From positions 1 to 64,000 of the forward strand of contig NBIV01000020.1 of NCBI GenBank assembly GCA_003194525.1: DNA of 64,000 nucleotides, read 5' to 3'. Made by a program: the position numbers and the translations under genes. The notes beneath the pieces are model-generated. The model was given only the letters and a program-made list of their open reading frames with translations. It was not told the DNA's origin and ran no database searches. This document shows positions 43,684-56,280 of the stretch, in pieces. Source of the stretch: Gracilariopsis chorda. Taxonomy: Eukaryota; Rhodophyta; Florideophyceae; Gracilariales; Gracilariaceae. The number at the start of each line of letters is the position of its first letter. The stretch's first letter is position 1.

Positions 43684-46230
43684 TCAACGGTTTTTATTAT
43701 CGTCATGAGGCTGTTTATCTTCTTCTGCATGAGCTTGTTTTCGTACTTCCTCTTCTCGAGTATTCATCTTTTCTTCCAAAGGTGTACGTAAAACATCTTC
43801 TCCCCGGGGGTTCCACGTCATCTTGTCACGAGCTTCTGCATCTACCTCACAAGAGAGGGTGACCCTCACGTAATCGAAGCAGTGCATTACCCAACGAGTG
43901 CCTTTGCATCGTTCGCCGGCATTTCCATGTTCTTAGGACGGTAGTATTGCACGATCCTCGATCGGGGAAAAAGTTAAACCGGTTCAAACATGTTGGCGGA
44001 TGGCAGGTACCCGAACCAGCGTACGCAGTATATAGTAAACTCTAACTTCGAATGTTAATCGTCCAAAATGATTATTTCGTATGTACAACCAAAAAGAAAA
44101 GGAGAAGCTCTTCTAAAAACATCATTTCAACCAGTTCCAAAGCTTCTTGAAGTACATAAAGAACGTGATCTGGCTATAATTTGATTTCCTTTTGCGTTTC
44201 AAGGGAGGCATGGGACGGAGGTCAGTGACTCCAATATGTAGTGCTTGATTTACGGTACTGAGGTTAGGGTCTTTTCCAAATTCTGGTACCTGCTTGCGTT
44301 AAGATGCGCAGTTTTTCCATGCTAGTCGATAGCCAGTTCTAGTTTCGCGTCCACAGCGTTGATAAACATGACAATTTATCGTGCTCGGTGAGGTTCATGA
44401 CAAAAGGACCTTGTTTGACTACTGTTTCTCGGATGTCGTCTGAGTTTCTATTGGTTTGAATGATAAAGATTCCTTTCAATAGACGCAGTAGCAATGTTAA
44501 AACCATTACAGATTCGACGCTAAGAACGGCAAATTGGAGATTGTTTAATTTAAAAGCCGAGGCAGGGTAGGCTTTCGCAATGGTGCCATTATTTAGTAGA
44601 ATCCGTACATGACACTTGCCTACCAGTCGACCTCCTCCAGATGCAGCTTTGCCAGTCAGTATCGATTTCAATGCGTTTGTATCTGATGAACGATGAGCGA
44701 GAGTAAAAGAAATGATGGGTTTACCCAGAATCAACATATGATCAGTTCACCTTCGGCTGCGACAAGAGAGCTATATTGCTTTGCAATTGGCCATGTTGCT
44801 GTTGAATGGTGAAGAGAAGGGGTGGAACCTCATGCATTTATACCACAAGTTCTCGGGTACTGGAGCTGCTGTTCATCGCTGTCCACTGGTGCAACGCGAG
44901 AGTTCTATTTTGAGCGTCAAACTCCAGCGCAGCGTTGTGATATATATTGGAATCCTCGGAGACTACAATTTTGGTTGGCGTTGTTGATATTACAGTGGTC
45001 ATGATTTGATTTGTGGCTGTTCTTTCTGCATCGTCATGTATTTTTTTGTAGCACGTTTTCTAATAATGGCCTTTATGTGTGCAGTAATGGAAGATCTCGT
45101 TCTTTTTCTTCGTAATAGACGACTTGTGTCTACTACCTCTCTGCTTAAGACCCTTGCTTGCTATCTTGGACTCTGAGGTTGTTATTCTGTGGTACAGCCA
45201 GTTGTGAGCACAACGTCCAGAAAACAGGACTTTTAGATGCGGCCTACAAGATGTGTTTCAATAGGTGGTGGTCTCTCTAATATAGGAGCTGTGACCGGAG
45301 GAATCCTGAACGTAGATCCGCAAGCACCACGCTGAGGGCGGTTTTACTGGGCGGACGATAATCCTACAGGCGCTGTTATGGGACGTGCTGGGTATCAGCG
45401 GCTTAGAAACTACACCTAGACGATGACTTAATAGTGTAACTGAAGGTGAATAATACGAGGTTGAACCAGAAAAACTAGAAAAAGCCTCGAGGGTGCTTGG
45501 TTTACTTCACCAGAAGTGGAGCTCTAGCGGCCCACTATGTACAGTGCCGTGAGCTGACCTTGATGGAAACTATCTACTGTACCCAATGGAAATCTCAGTT
45601 AGGTTAACCTACCTAATTGAATTACAGTCCGTTGGAACCATTCCTCTGGAGTGGTGTGCTACGTTGCACCAGTTGAAAAAAAAACAAATACTTCGTTCGG
45701 AATCTTCCGAAATAGCCCATCCTTAGGAGCATACATGGTATCCACTGTACTACAGATACCAAGAGCGGAGGACGAGAGCGTTTGAGGATTACTAGAGTTT
45801 TCACAACGAGCTACGTCGGCTTTGACAACGTCAACCATGGACGCGAGCCAGCATCTGTTCAATTCCACATCATACCGATTGGAGCAAAAAAGTTTAAGAT
45901 GATGCGGATGAGCCTGCATACCTTCAGTCTGTCTGTCATCTCGTCATTCAAATATTGCCACATCCTCAAGAATGTCAAGAAACTTCGGACGTGTTCTTCT
46001 CAGTCTTTAATGTCTTTCCACACCGATTTCTCAAGAGAATGCCGAATGTTTTGAACGGCCTGTGTATTTGACATAGCATAAAATCGTAGAAGCTCATTCC
46101 AAAGCTTGTTTGCAGTTTTGTAGTTAATACTGCGGAACAATGTCACTGGACTGCAAAAGCTCCCAATATGTTCACGGCCTTATATTCTTGTGAGTTAGGC
46201 TCAGCGATAGAAACTTCCATACCACACGGT
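43684..46230 (-). mobile_element. Old Ty1/copia relic C2 (gag to integrase region)
   Basis: Minus strand, in order from the right: Gag core near 46120-45930 (YKTANKLWNELLRFYAMSN, then EEHVRSFLTFLRMWQYLND), zinc knuckle near 45100-45060 (HYCTHKGHY.KTCYKK), the stretch after the copia protease near 44650-44520 (HVRILLNNGTIAKAYP, NNLQFAVLSVESV), and a lysine/glutamate-rich linker at 43887-43684 that may be the integrase-RT spacer. Many breaks. No LTR pair could be assigned. Clearly older than C1 and from a different copia lineage. Confidence 0.65.
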
Positions 46231-46239
46231 ATTCCAGTG

Positions 46240-47030
46240 TAAAAGCAAGATGCGGTCTGGACATACCCACGAAGGTGATACCAGAAATGTGTGAGACCCG
46301 AGCTCATTACGGTGCGAGAACCAAGAAAAGCGGTGTTCCTGAGGGAGTAGATACCAATGGAGTAAACGAAAAAGAAGGAACGAACGTAGGAGAAATGAAA
46401 ACCACCTGGCAGGTAGCGTGGAAAGCCGATGGAGACACTACGGTGAGGTTTTTTCTTATTCAAATGGTGTGTGTAAATTCAATACCGAATCCCACAACTA
46501 TCAGACCCAAAAAAAATAAAAGTAACCCAAGCAGTGCTAAAACGTAAGCACAAGGCAAGTTTACGGCTTTGAACAGATTTGAGGTCATCAAACTCCCTGC
46601 GAGGATGCGTAAAATGATACCGGATGCATTGAGATGCCGGGAGATGTTACTCACTTCGCGCAGGGGGCACATTCAGACACCATGTCACATATCGACTCCA
46701 ATTAAACATGACAAGGCAGAGCCGTCTTCCCTTAAGTACAAGAGGTTAGTAAAGAAGTATTAATACCAGTTACTGTAGTGCACCATGCTTGTAGTCCAGA
46801 TATTTTTCCTACAGAGGGGCATGGCCGGTTTTGTTGCAGCACGATACGTGTCAGTCAAACAAGCAGAACTAAAACTTTGAAAGCCTACCACGCGCCTATC
46901 GGTTCTAGATATAATTCACGTCACATTAAAACTTACCATAACGCCGAATAGAACTCATGCTGAATTTCGCCAAAACTTCCAAGGGTTCAGTCCTATCTTC
47001 GGTAAACCGATGCTATATTAATACGTAATT
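46240..47030 (-). repeat. Gypsy-type LTR remnant (family B, copy 2)
   Basis: Matches the 58-kb copy in several patches in the same orientation: GGCAGAGCCGTCTTCCCTTA with GTAC (versus GGCAGGGCCGTCCTTCCTTA with GTAC), GTGTAAAAGCAAG (versus TTGTAAAATCAAG), TACTGTAGTGCACCATG (versus TACTGTAGTATGCGACA), and AACCGATGC near the right end. It is very worn. It lies directly beside copia relic C2, but the similarity is to a gypsy-side LTR. Confidence 0.5.
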
Positions 47031-50000
47031 TTCATGATTCAAAACGTTGAAAGAATTTTGCGAATATATATATATTTTACAATCATCTACAATCTTTCAA
47101 GAACCTTCAAGACCCAAGTCGCCAAGACATTATCTAATTATATGATTGGCTTGGACGGCCTTTTCAAACCAAAAGCAGTGAGCTGGAAAGCTGGGAGAGA
47201 CAGCCTCAGGGCGGGATCTCGATCCAGTGAGGAAAGCATCGTCTTGGCTTAAGTAGCCAAGAAAACGACGACATCAAAAACTATAGTCAGTAGCGATTTT
47301 AAGCTTTGGAAGCTTGCTAAAAAGTCCTTCTGAATCTGACACGTTGGGCGCTTTTGGTGTTGAATAATCAACGTTCTCTACTGGGAAAGAGATACGTGGG
47401 ATATGATCAACATTCTTAAGCCGGAATTCATACCGCCTTACCAATAAAAGTCTTCCTTCTTCCCCTTCTTCTTCATCAGAGTTTGTAGGTTGTCAGTGAA
47501 TGTAGCGTATCCCTAGGAGCTGGGCAGCCACAGCCAACAAATTGTATGTTCCCACAATGAAGCATTAAACCCCATACTGTGATCGAGTACCTTCTGGCAG
47601 CCCTTGATGGGTCAGTGCTTCACTCAATTTAGAATTAATGCGGTCATGTAATAGTATGGGCTTCGTCGTTGAAAAGAAGCCAAGAAGTAAACCACTACCC
47701 CGAACATTTCGCAAGAGAATTGAGCGTGCTTGGTGTTGTGTGTGTTGCATTGTTTTGGTAGTTGTGATGAAGTTGTGCCCCTTCCAGTGGTAGTGACAAC
47801 AACGAAGCTCCTTTGTGCTAAAATATGGGTTAGTGGTACAACAGTTCGTAGAAACGTAGTTTACGTGAGCGCTATGAGTTTGATGGGTAAAAGGAGTAAT
47901 GAGATTGTCAACGCATACATGCGGCAGTGTATTAAATGCGCAGATCTTACGCCATCTTCAGCCAAAATATGTTGTCAGCTGCGCTAGCCAGTACCAGAGA
48001 AGTGTAATTCTTCTTTGGTTTCATCTCCAGAAGTAAGAGGGATCGAGGCGGACGGAAAGTTGGCCGGTAGTCTTAATGGTCCTTGATAGTATCGGCATGA
48101 AAAGAAATAGACGTGAACCCACATAAGCAGAGGATTAACTAAGTAATAGACGCAGTAGTTGTAGTGGTAATCTCTTTCAAGTGAACACACATAGTTAGAG
48201 AATGTAGTAAGCAATAGCAGCATTACGCGTAATGATGATCCTGCTCAGGGCATTGTATCCGTAGAACGCTTCTACATTTATCAACCAATATGAAAGGCTT
48301 TGCAAGCGCGCTCTCTATGAAAATGTGGAGAAAGAACTTTCTCATGACATCAATGGAGTTTGCCCGAAGGCTCTCAATCCTGTTCAAACCAGTTATCCAA
48401 ATAGTAAGAAGTATCGAAACTCTAATAATTCCCTGAAAATCACTCGTAATCTTCAAAACACCCTGGGGCATACATAACAATAAACATCCATAGAAGTCTT
48501 ATTGTGCGGAGCACAAATGACTGTAGTTATGCAAAAATATTTCAAATACGATCTGCCAGAGTGATACCACTCACAATACATATCAATGCAGATTCTACAT
48601 CCACTATAGTAGAATCATATAGCTATAGGTAGAAGCACCGTATCTCAACATGCCAAGCAAACCAGAAAACCGCACAACTGCTTTTGGATACGACCGGAGA
48701 TATAAATTAATCGTAAGCAGCGGTAGAAGTTGACCCTAGAAAACCGAATAGAGAGAAGTAGAGAAACGGCAGTGGCGGAGGCCATGGAATGCCAGATGCA
48801 GAGGCTGAGAAAGTAAGATGCGTTTAGGTGATGCCAGACGCGGAAGAGGAGAAAAGCAGATGCAAGTGCTCGATCATGAAAGGCAAAACAAAGAACCAAA
48901 CTGGGCGTGGCCGCAGAAAAGAAGTACTGCGCCTGCCGCTGGTAACGACCTGAAGGGCAATGCTACCAAGTAGCGGAAAGGCAATTTGAAGTTAAGATCA
49001 AACTTCTTCCTCCTTTCACTTTAGCGTTGCGACGACAGTCTCAGAGAAGGTGATTATTTTTATATGGTCGCACCGGAACGTCCAGTTGGAACCGCACAAG
49101 CACACGTGTAATAATGTTCTTGCCTTATTCAATGCACTTGGTAATTTGAAGTGATAACCGATTTAAACGGATAAAGAAACAAGGCAATTACTACGTAAAC
49201 ACCATCTTGTTCCGTTATTTGATAAATTGCTGAAGGTTCACGATTCTATTTGAAATAAATGATTGTGGAAGTTGATTTCGTCAAGTACTGGATTTCCAGC
49301 AGCAGTTACTGCTTGACCGTATGAATGTGCGCTGAGCGATCGATTATAGTTCTGTCATGAAAATCGACGACTTTTTAAGCTGGTCTAGAAATTTTGACAC
49401 TTGAAGGGAGAAAATGGCATCAAGATTATTGTAAACTTTCTCTCAATCAGCTTTACTGTATAATTAGACATATATAACACTGAGCTGCCTGAGCTCACGA
49501 ACTAAGTAAAAATTCCAGACTCATCTTCGCACCGGGTATGTGCAGCCGCGACCAGTAGTGTCTACAGGACCGCCAAATGTACTCATATAAGGACAGCACT
49601 GTACTTATATGAGTCCATGTAACGAAATAGTAGCCAATTAATTTACACAAATAGCTACAACCCATTCTTAGTTTACTACATATATCCTAAAGTCAGTGCA
49701 GTGAGCAGGACACCTCTGAGGTTTCACAGCCAAAATTGAAATTGAAAATAAGTAGTGAGCTCAACTCGCTGCACTCATCAAGAGGGCAGAACTTGTGAAA
49801 AAAAGGTCGACGTTTCTGCTAAAGTTACTGTTTCAGTAAGCTTAACACCACCCACTAAAACATGAGAAAGAATAAGGTGACGTTTCATATAGGGGGTAAT
49901 ACACTTTAAACAGTTAACTGAATCAGCAAGTCAAATGACGCAAATAAAAAACGTAGCCGGCTATAGTTAAGAACCACATACTTTTTGCTTTTATCACTAA

Positions 50001-50219
50001 AAATATCAGGGCACGGGACATAAAAGCACTTAAATACTATTGTAATTTTTGGGATGCTTGTCTACAATATGTTTTTGAAAGCAGTCACGTCCCGTCTGAC
50101 TGTGACTTATCCATACTTCTCTATTGAGCTTCGAGGATTCAGAACATAGATATTTAGACTTCATATCCATCTTTCATACTTCGCATCTTGCTTAATAGGT
50201 GGCTTTACAGATAGAGCCA
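47031..50219. other. 3.2 kb without a recognised gene
   Basis: AT-leaning sequence with short frames only. Two minus-strand frames (48223-48480 and 47984-48223) have ordinary composition but no known motif. Probably decayed repeats. Confidence 0.5.
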
Positions 50220-52090
50220 TTAGTCATTATTCAGCTTTCGTTTGTTATTGGTTGCAAGCAAATGTATTCCAGTACCACTGACCATTCGAGCCTCAGATAT
50301 TTCTTCATCAGCATTGCTTCTTTGTTTGATGCCAATCACATCGTACGAATTGTCAATCAGCTGTTCTGCAAGTTTGGCGTAAAAATCTTTCTGCGTCCAG
50401 CAATTTCTTGCCACCATATTTCCCTTGTAAAGCAACCAAACGTCAACAATACAAATTGCAAGCAATATAGTATGAAGCCTTACGGCCCAATCCTTAACCT
50501 CCATTTTCCCTTCAAGATTAGGTTTTTCCTGGCGGCATCCATTGTGCCCATCAATATGGGAAAATGTCTGATAGTAACTGTCGACAATCTTTGGAATAGG
50601 TACTTCCATGGTGACAAACTAAGTGTCATTTCAAATTTCTCTCCATCTGGACCTAAAAATTGGCTGAAATGGCAGCATTGTGCCACTTGTGCTTATGAAT
50701 TAATGGCGTTCCCTGTCCATCCATTAAACGGCCATAACAGATGGGCAGCTATTCGTACCTTCACTTATCATAACAACCTGATCCTCTCTCTGTGGTAGCT
50801 CCTGCTGGCAGTAAAACGTCATTGGGTAATATTTGGTAGCGGTCTGAACAACTCCGAAAATCGTAACCCATAATGAAAACGTGCTGTAGCAGTTGTTACT
50901 GACGCAAATCTGGAGTTGGCGCATACAACCATATTTGTATGAAACCAGTGTTCTTTCAGGCGTAACAAGATAGCAAAACCATGTGAATGATGCGATTCAT
51001 AACGTCTGTCAGATGTATCTTGAGAGGAAACTACGAGTTCCATGCCAAGATGTATTCTGCTAACACGGCAACAAACGTTTTTTGTCTCACAATCATTTTC
51101 CGGCTTACGTTCCATTGCCCCCTAATGGGGAAGGCCTATCGAGATTCAGTCTCTGCCAAGTCCATAACAACGTGACATGATTTCGTCCACACAAAAACTA
51201 TGTGACAGTACCACATGGGCACGTCAATGTCTATTGATGGCATCGACAATCCCGCTCATATGCCACCATCGTTTGTCGCAGTTTTAATTTTCTGTGTACT
51301 TACTAAAAGTGATGCAGGACAAAATAGCCTCATATCAGTTGCGGGAAATTATCGTTCCAAACTTTGGCATGTGATTGTATTTGGAAACGGATTGAACAAA
51401 CCACACAGACCGAGGACTGGTGAACTCAAATCGTGACATTAGAATCACTATAAGAAAAAACCTTAGCATTTTCCCACCGGTCATGGTAGCATTACCGACG
51501 GACTCCAGTTTTATGTTTCTAAGCTGTGTTATGCTCTGTAGATATTCATACAGAAACACGTACATTAAACAGTCGTACGGTTGCATGGCAAACTAAGTAT
51601 GGTTTTGTATAATTATATCACCAGCTGTACCAATCGCTTTCCATAATCGGTCCGGTATACATCCATTTAAATCAAGATAAACGTTCGTATTGGTCCAAAC
51701 CAGTTCATGCACTTGAATGCTCACCCCTCTTACTCCGGTAGCAGATGCACTATAATTCGCGGAAAGAACGACATTATCCATTTCTTTCACGGTTTGTGTA
51801 TCATTTGTACGCTGATTGTTGTTATCCTCTGTCACGGGCGGTATCATTTCTTGCTCATGTGTACCAGGCTTTAAACTGCACAGTTTGATACAGCATCGCT
51901 TAATACGCATGGATAGTTTCCAATCAACAGTCATTGACGTTTGGCGCCGAACAGTTTCAATAGACACCACAGCATTGACGACATTTCCAATCAAGCGCTT
52001 AGTGTTCCAAAGAAAGCCAAACAAACGCTCAAATTCTGCGTCAAAAGTGAACAATGCGGCCCGAGTATTAATGACGTTACCAGACACTCA
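50220..52090 (-). mobile_element. piggyBac-type transposase remnant
   Basis: Minus strand, from right to left: an N-terminal domain (52087-51600), then TNIKLESVGNATMTGGKMLR and SRFEFTSPRSVW near 51520-51400 (start of DDE_Tnp_1_7), then MVVCANSRFASVTTATARFH near 50930, and finally SYYQTFSHIDGHN..CRQEK with KDWAVRLHTILLAICIVDVW and DFYAKLAEQLIDNSYD (50600-50320), the C-terminal block of piggyBac-derived proteins. It is broken by many stops and frameshifts. TTAA targets and terminal repeats were not found. Confidence 0.7.
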
Positions 52091-55065
52091 TACATAGATC
52101 TGATGGTCTCCACATTTCTCCGGGGATTTAGAGTATATATAGCCAAAGTTTGGCAATGTTGGACTTGTGTGTTGGAACAGACCTGTGGTTTTTGCTTGAA
52201 ACTGAAAGCGGGGACTTTGCTCTGGATCCTGGGAGGAGAAAGTGCTCATATTGGTGCAGTAATTTTAGTGAAATACTGTTTTAAAGTTTGGACTCATCTG
52301 AGTACAGTTGTTTTGTAGACACTAGCGTGACTACCACCTAATATTCTCTCATCTTCCCCTCAAAACACCTTACTCACGACGGAGGCCTACGATCCCCTAG
52401 CCCGTCAGTTACACCGAGAGCAAACATGCGGCATTCAATACATCACCTACTAACTTTACCATGACGCTATTCTCACCGAGAAAGATATGCACAAAACTAC
52501 CGAAAATACGGAACATAAGCAGCAAAACAAGGAGCTTCAAAAACCTTCAACCCATCCATCCCTTCCCAAACTCACTCCCGTGAACTACGTCTCATGGCTT
52601 TTTGCCTTCAAACCTCACGCCCAAACAATCTACGGAAAGAAAATCTAACCTCAAATCCTATTATTCCAGGAGACCCAGCTGGCCAAGAACTAAAAACGCA
52701 GAGCAAACCCCGGCTTACCACGGCCATCCTAACAAGCATTTCGTCAGACATTCATGGCCAAATACTCGTGAAATACGATGAACCATCACCATTTCATTTG
52801 ATTACTCCCATTATAGCGCACATCAACCAGGCAACGAAACACTGCCACCAGGTTTTGAAAACGAAAGCAAATAGTATCCAATTCAAGAACGATACTAAAC
52901 TATCAGGTTACGTCAAAGAGCACAAAAAATTGCGACAATAGATGTGAGCGTTAACATGATTTAACATATCGAATAAAGCCACTACAGTATAATTTGTAAT
53001 CAAAGTCGTTAAAAGGAACGCAAGTCGGTCGAGATTTGTGTTTGCGTTTCCCGCTCACAAACCGACCAGCAATAAGAACTTCACAAATTCTCCCATACTG
53101 TGTCCACACCCGCATACAGGAGAATATCCTCACTAAGGTTCACTGGGGACTACGGACGCCCACGGCAATATCGCAGGTTTGACAGGCACCCACACTATCC
53201 AAACCGATTCAGAGCATTGTTCACCTACAAGCCATGTAATGTTCTATTATCAATCGACATACCATCGCCAAATGCCACGACCGCAGACACAGACACCCAA
53301 AAAACCGAATGCAAGTCGGGTGCAAAGCGACCACATGGAACTACTCACAACTTCCGCTCCAGTACCACACTTCCCAACCTCATACTTATACAATATCAAC
53401 CCAGGTCCCAGCGTAACCAACACCAGCGGACGTAACATCAGGTGCAGACACAGAATCGACCATTAAGGTCCTCCTGGACAGTAGCGTCAACATGTCACAT
53501 TTCACCCGTCCCACACCAGAAAGGGACCGTTTTACTTCCCCAATCCTAACTGCCGCTGCCAACAATCAACAGAGCAAATGCTCCCACGATGGATTCCTCC
53601 GCACCCAATCACACAGGAGTGATTGTACACTTCACACATACGACGTCGACAACAAAGATGTCAAGCATAACCTGCAATCTGTGCATCACCTAGCCCAGCA
53701 ATACGGAATCGTTAGCTATACCGTATATAAATCATTCAACGATGAAAACAAGCATAATATATTTCGTATCATCGCTAATGCAGCATGGAACAGCACAGAA
53801 TATAAAATCAAAGCAAGCCTTCACCTTTCCATGGCATTTATAGCACGCACCATCCCGCGACGACCCCAAAGTTGCAAACCCATATCACAACCGTGCCATC
53901 CATGCCACCAACCGCTGTTAGGACCCTAAAAAACAATACCCAGCAACCATTCCTGTAACCCCCAGCGAAAACATTATGCAGCCAACACAGCCACACTTAC
54001 GACACATTCAGGACATGGTTAATATTCCACCCTCTCTCGATCTCAATTCACCACCCATCATTGGCACCTCCCCCTCAACCATGCAAAAGCAGCAAAGCTG
54101 GCACTCACCACTAATCACATACTCACCCTTACAATGCTATCATCACTATTAACAGACACCGTAATGACATGCCAAATTGCACGCAGCTCCTCATCAGAAC
54201 ACACCCCATCACTACATTTCAGGCACTTATGTGGGCTCTAGTACATGCTGCCCAATTAAGCCAACGTCCAAACATTGCAAAAACCACATGGTACTATTCA
54301 TCTGCGCAGTAACTCCATTTGCAGTAGATCATTTCATCAAAGACCGCAGACAAATTCCCAAGCATATCGATCACACACTCTACCCCATCCGAAAAGGAAT
54401 GGAACACCCGATCATGGACATCGGAACGGACAAAACCAAGAAGCATACTTCGCAAACCATGCAGGAGATAAACAGCAACCATCGGAAAACACATCACCTG
54501 TGCACTCCATATCATCTGCAAAAAATATTCATAACGGAACGCTTTAACCGAGCAGTTATGTAGTTGGTGAGAGTGCTATTAGCAATGGTCAAACTATCAT
54601 CACAGTACTGGAAATATGGGGCCCAACATATCATTTTCATAGAAAACCTAATTTACCAAACCAGTATCCAAACATATTCATACCACAGATGGAACGGCAT
54701 AAAACCGCACCTGCCCGGTTTATTAACATTTCTACAATTGGAAACCATCCCCATATATGCATCAAAAAAAAGGTGCAACCCGGATCTCACACCTTGGTGT
54801 ATGTGTAGCCTACATCTCTCACTAAAATAATAGTGCTCAAAAACATCAACAACCAATACAAGAAAATCCAGGGACACGAAGGCAGTGCCATGGCCCTTAA
54901 TGGGGAAGGACTCAATCACATTTCCTAAGTGAATGATTTTTTTTGCCGGTTCGTAGTACTGCCGTTGCTGGTGTGACACATTGGCCAGAAGCAGGGATAG
55001 CATATCGTAGCCCTTGAAGGGAGGTTAGTTGGGGTAACTACTGCACGCCCGTTCAGTGGGATAGC

Positions 55066-55170
55066 CCATGGTGGCAGAGCCATAGAACATGTGAATCTGG
55101 CAGTATGCCCTTTCCATGATGGCAGGGCGTGCGCCACAAATTGCCATGCCCAGCCATTATGGCAAAGCCA
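55066..55170. repeat. Three short near-repeats CCATnrTGGCArrGC(CA)
   Basis: CCATGGTGGCAGAGCCA (55066-55082), CCATGATGGCAGGGC (55114-55128) and CCATTATGGCAAAGCCA (55154-55170), in the same orientation, 48 and 40 bases apart. Each contains a partial palindrome TGGC..GCCA. Confidence 0.5.
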
Positions 55171-55692
55171 TGCGTCTGCATAAGCATGAAAACCATCCGC
55201 TCTCTCCACTGCGCACCTGCAGCGCCCTTCCGACGCCATGCGCCACGGTTGCAGTCGCGACGGCCGGCCAGCGCGCCCCTCACCCCTGTCCGCCGCCACC
55301 GCCATTGTCGCTGTCGCTGCTCCTCGCGCACCACACACGGTCCTGCCTCCTCGCCTTCCCTCTCCGCCTGGCGTCATCTGCGGTGGATAGTGCGGTGTGC
55401 CACACGAAACAATCACACCACACTGGCATCCTCTGGGCGTCCTGTCGCGCTCACCAACCGCCACGCTACCTCGCGCGACGGGACTCAACCCATCCCTCAC
55501 CGCTGGCCTCTCACACCGGCCGAAACACCTACCAGGTTTACTCCATTAGTGCTGTGCCTGGTACCTGGCACTACTCCGTAGGTCACTAAGAAATTGGTAT
55601 ACAGAACGAAACGAAATGCAATTGGATCTTTATCAAATTTCATGATGCATTATGGAATCCTCAGCAAGGGATTTGTATAACGATGGCGTAGC

Positions 55693-56112
55693 TTACTTTT
55701 CAAGGCGTCTCATGAGCATGGAAAGTAGAACGGGAATTGCAAAAAGCCTATGAACGCAGTAACACTTTGACGCGAACAATACACTACGAATCAGGCCCTG
55801 AATGTACAATGTGGGCAGTTGACAAAGTATATCACTTAATACTACCCGATGTTCTTCAATGGTAGTCTCTTCCCTACATATCGTTTTTAAAACCTCTTCC
55901 AATTCGAACATCAAAGAAGCCGACGATCCGAACCCAAAGATCTTCTGCAGCAATATTTCTTCTTCATTATGGTCAGTGAAAACGGGTTGTAAAGAATGGA
56001 GAACCTCTTCAGCTTCCATATCAATGAGACTGAAATATGAACCAGGGTTGCTAGAAGAGCTAGAGTCGTCCGACATCTCACGTATGATGGAAGTTGCGTC
56101 GAGTTTAGCCAT
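55693..56112 (-). CDS. Small unknown protein, copy B (intact)
   Basis: Starts at ATG 56112 (MAKLDATSIIREM), the position that matches the start of copy A at 30.27 kb; 139 codons. The N-terminal part is Ser-rich and acidic (SDDSSSSSNP, SLIDMEAEE). A central helix-rich segment follows (ASLMFELEEVLKTICREETT), and the C-terminal third is hydrophobic and Leu/Ile-rich (QLPTLYIQGLIRSVLFASKC, LFAIPVLLSMLMRRLEK) and could enter a membrane or pack as an amphipathic helix. No domain known to me. Conservation with copy A covers the whole length, and the promoter is shared. It lies within a segment inserted in a dead copia element, yet is open. It may be a host gene family or cargo of an unknown mobile unit. 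Confidence 0.6.
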   Translation of the reverse strand: MAKLDATSIIREMSDDSSSSSNPGSYFSLIDMEAEEVLHSLQPVFTDHNEEEILLQKIFGFGSSASLMFELEEVLKTICREETTIEEHRVVLSDILCQLPTLYIQGLIRSVLFASKCYCVHRLFAIPVLLSMLMRRLEK

Positions 56113-56166
56113 GTTGGAGTCGGTTGAAACAGAGTCGGTGGAAGGATTTTGTGGTGGCAACTGAGA

Positions 56167-56280
56167 CTATATAGGTAACATATGCCATCATAAGAATAAG
56201 ACCTTTGCCAAGCTGGTTTGTCATGGCAAGGATATACCTCTGGACAAGCTTTTATAAGATGTTACTTAGACCTAGTATGC
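56167..56280 (-). promoter_or_regulatory. Promoter region of small gene copy B
   Basis: Read on the minus strand: GCATACTAGGTCTA (from 56280), then CAGCTTGGCAAAGGT (56215-56201), then TATA box CTATATAG (56174-56167), 55 bases before the ATG. Copy A has the same motif and TATA with 27 instead of 26 bases between them. The intervening bases align only moderately, so the two elements stand out. Confidence 0.65.

Noticed and set aside
54925-55500. 191-codon minus-strand frame in the GC-rich part of the insert
   Set aside because: Composition-driven, Gly/Ala/Arg-rich, no domain, and overlapped by equally long frames on the other strand.
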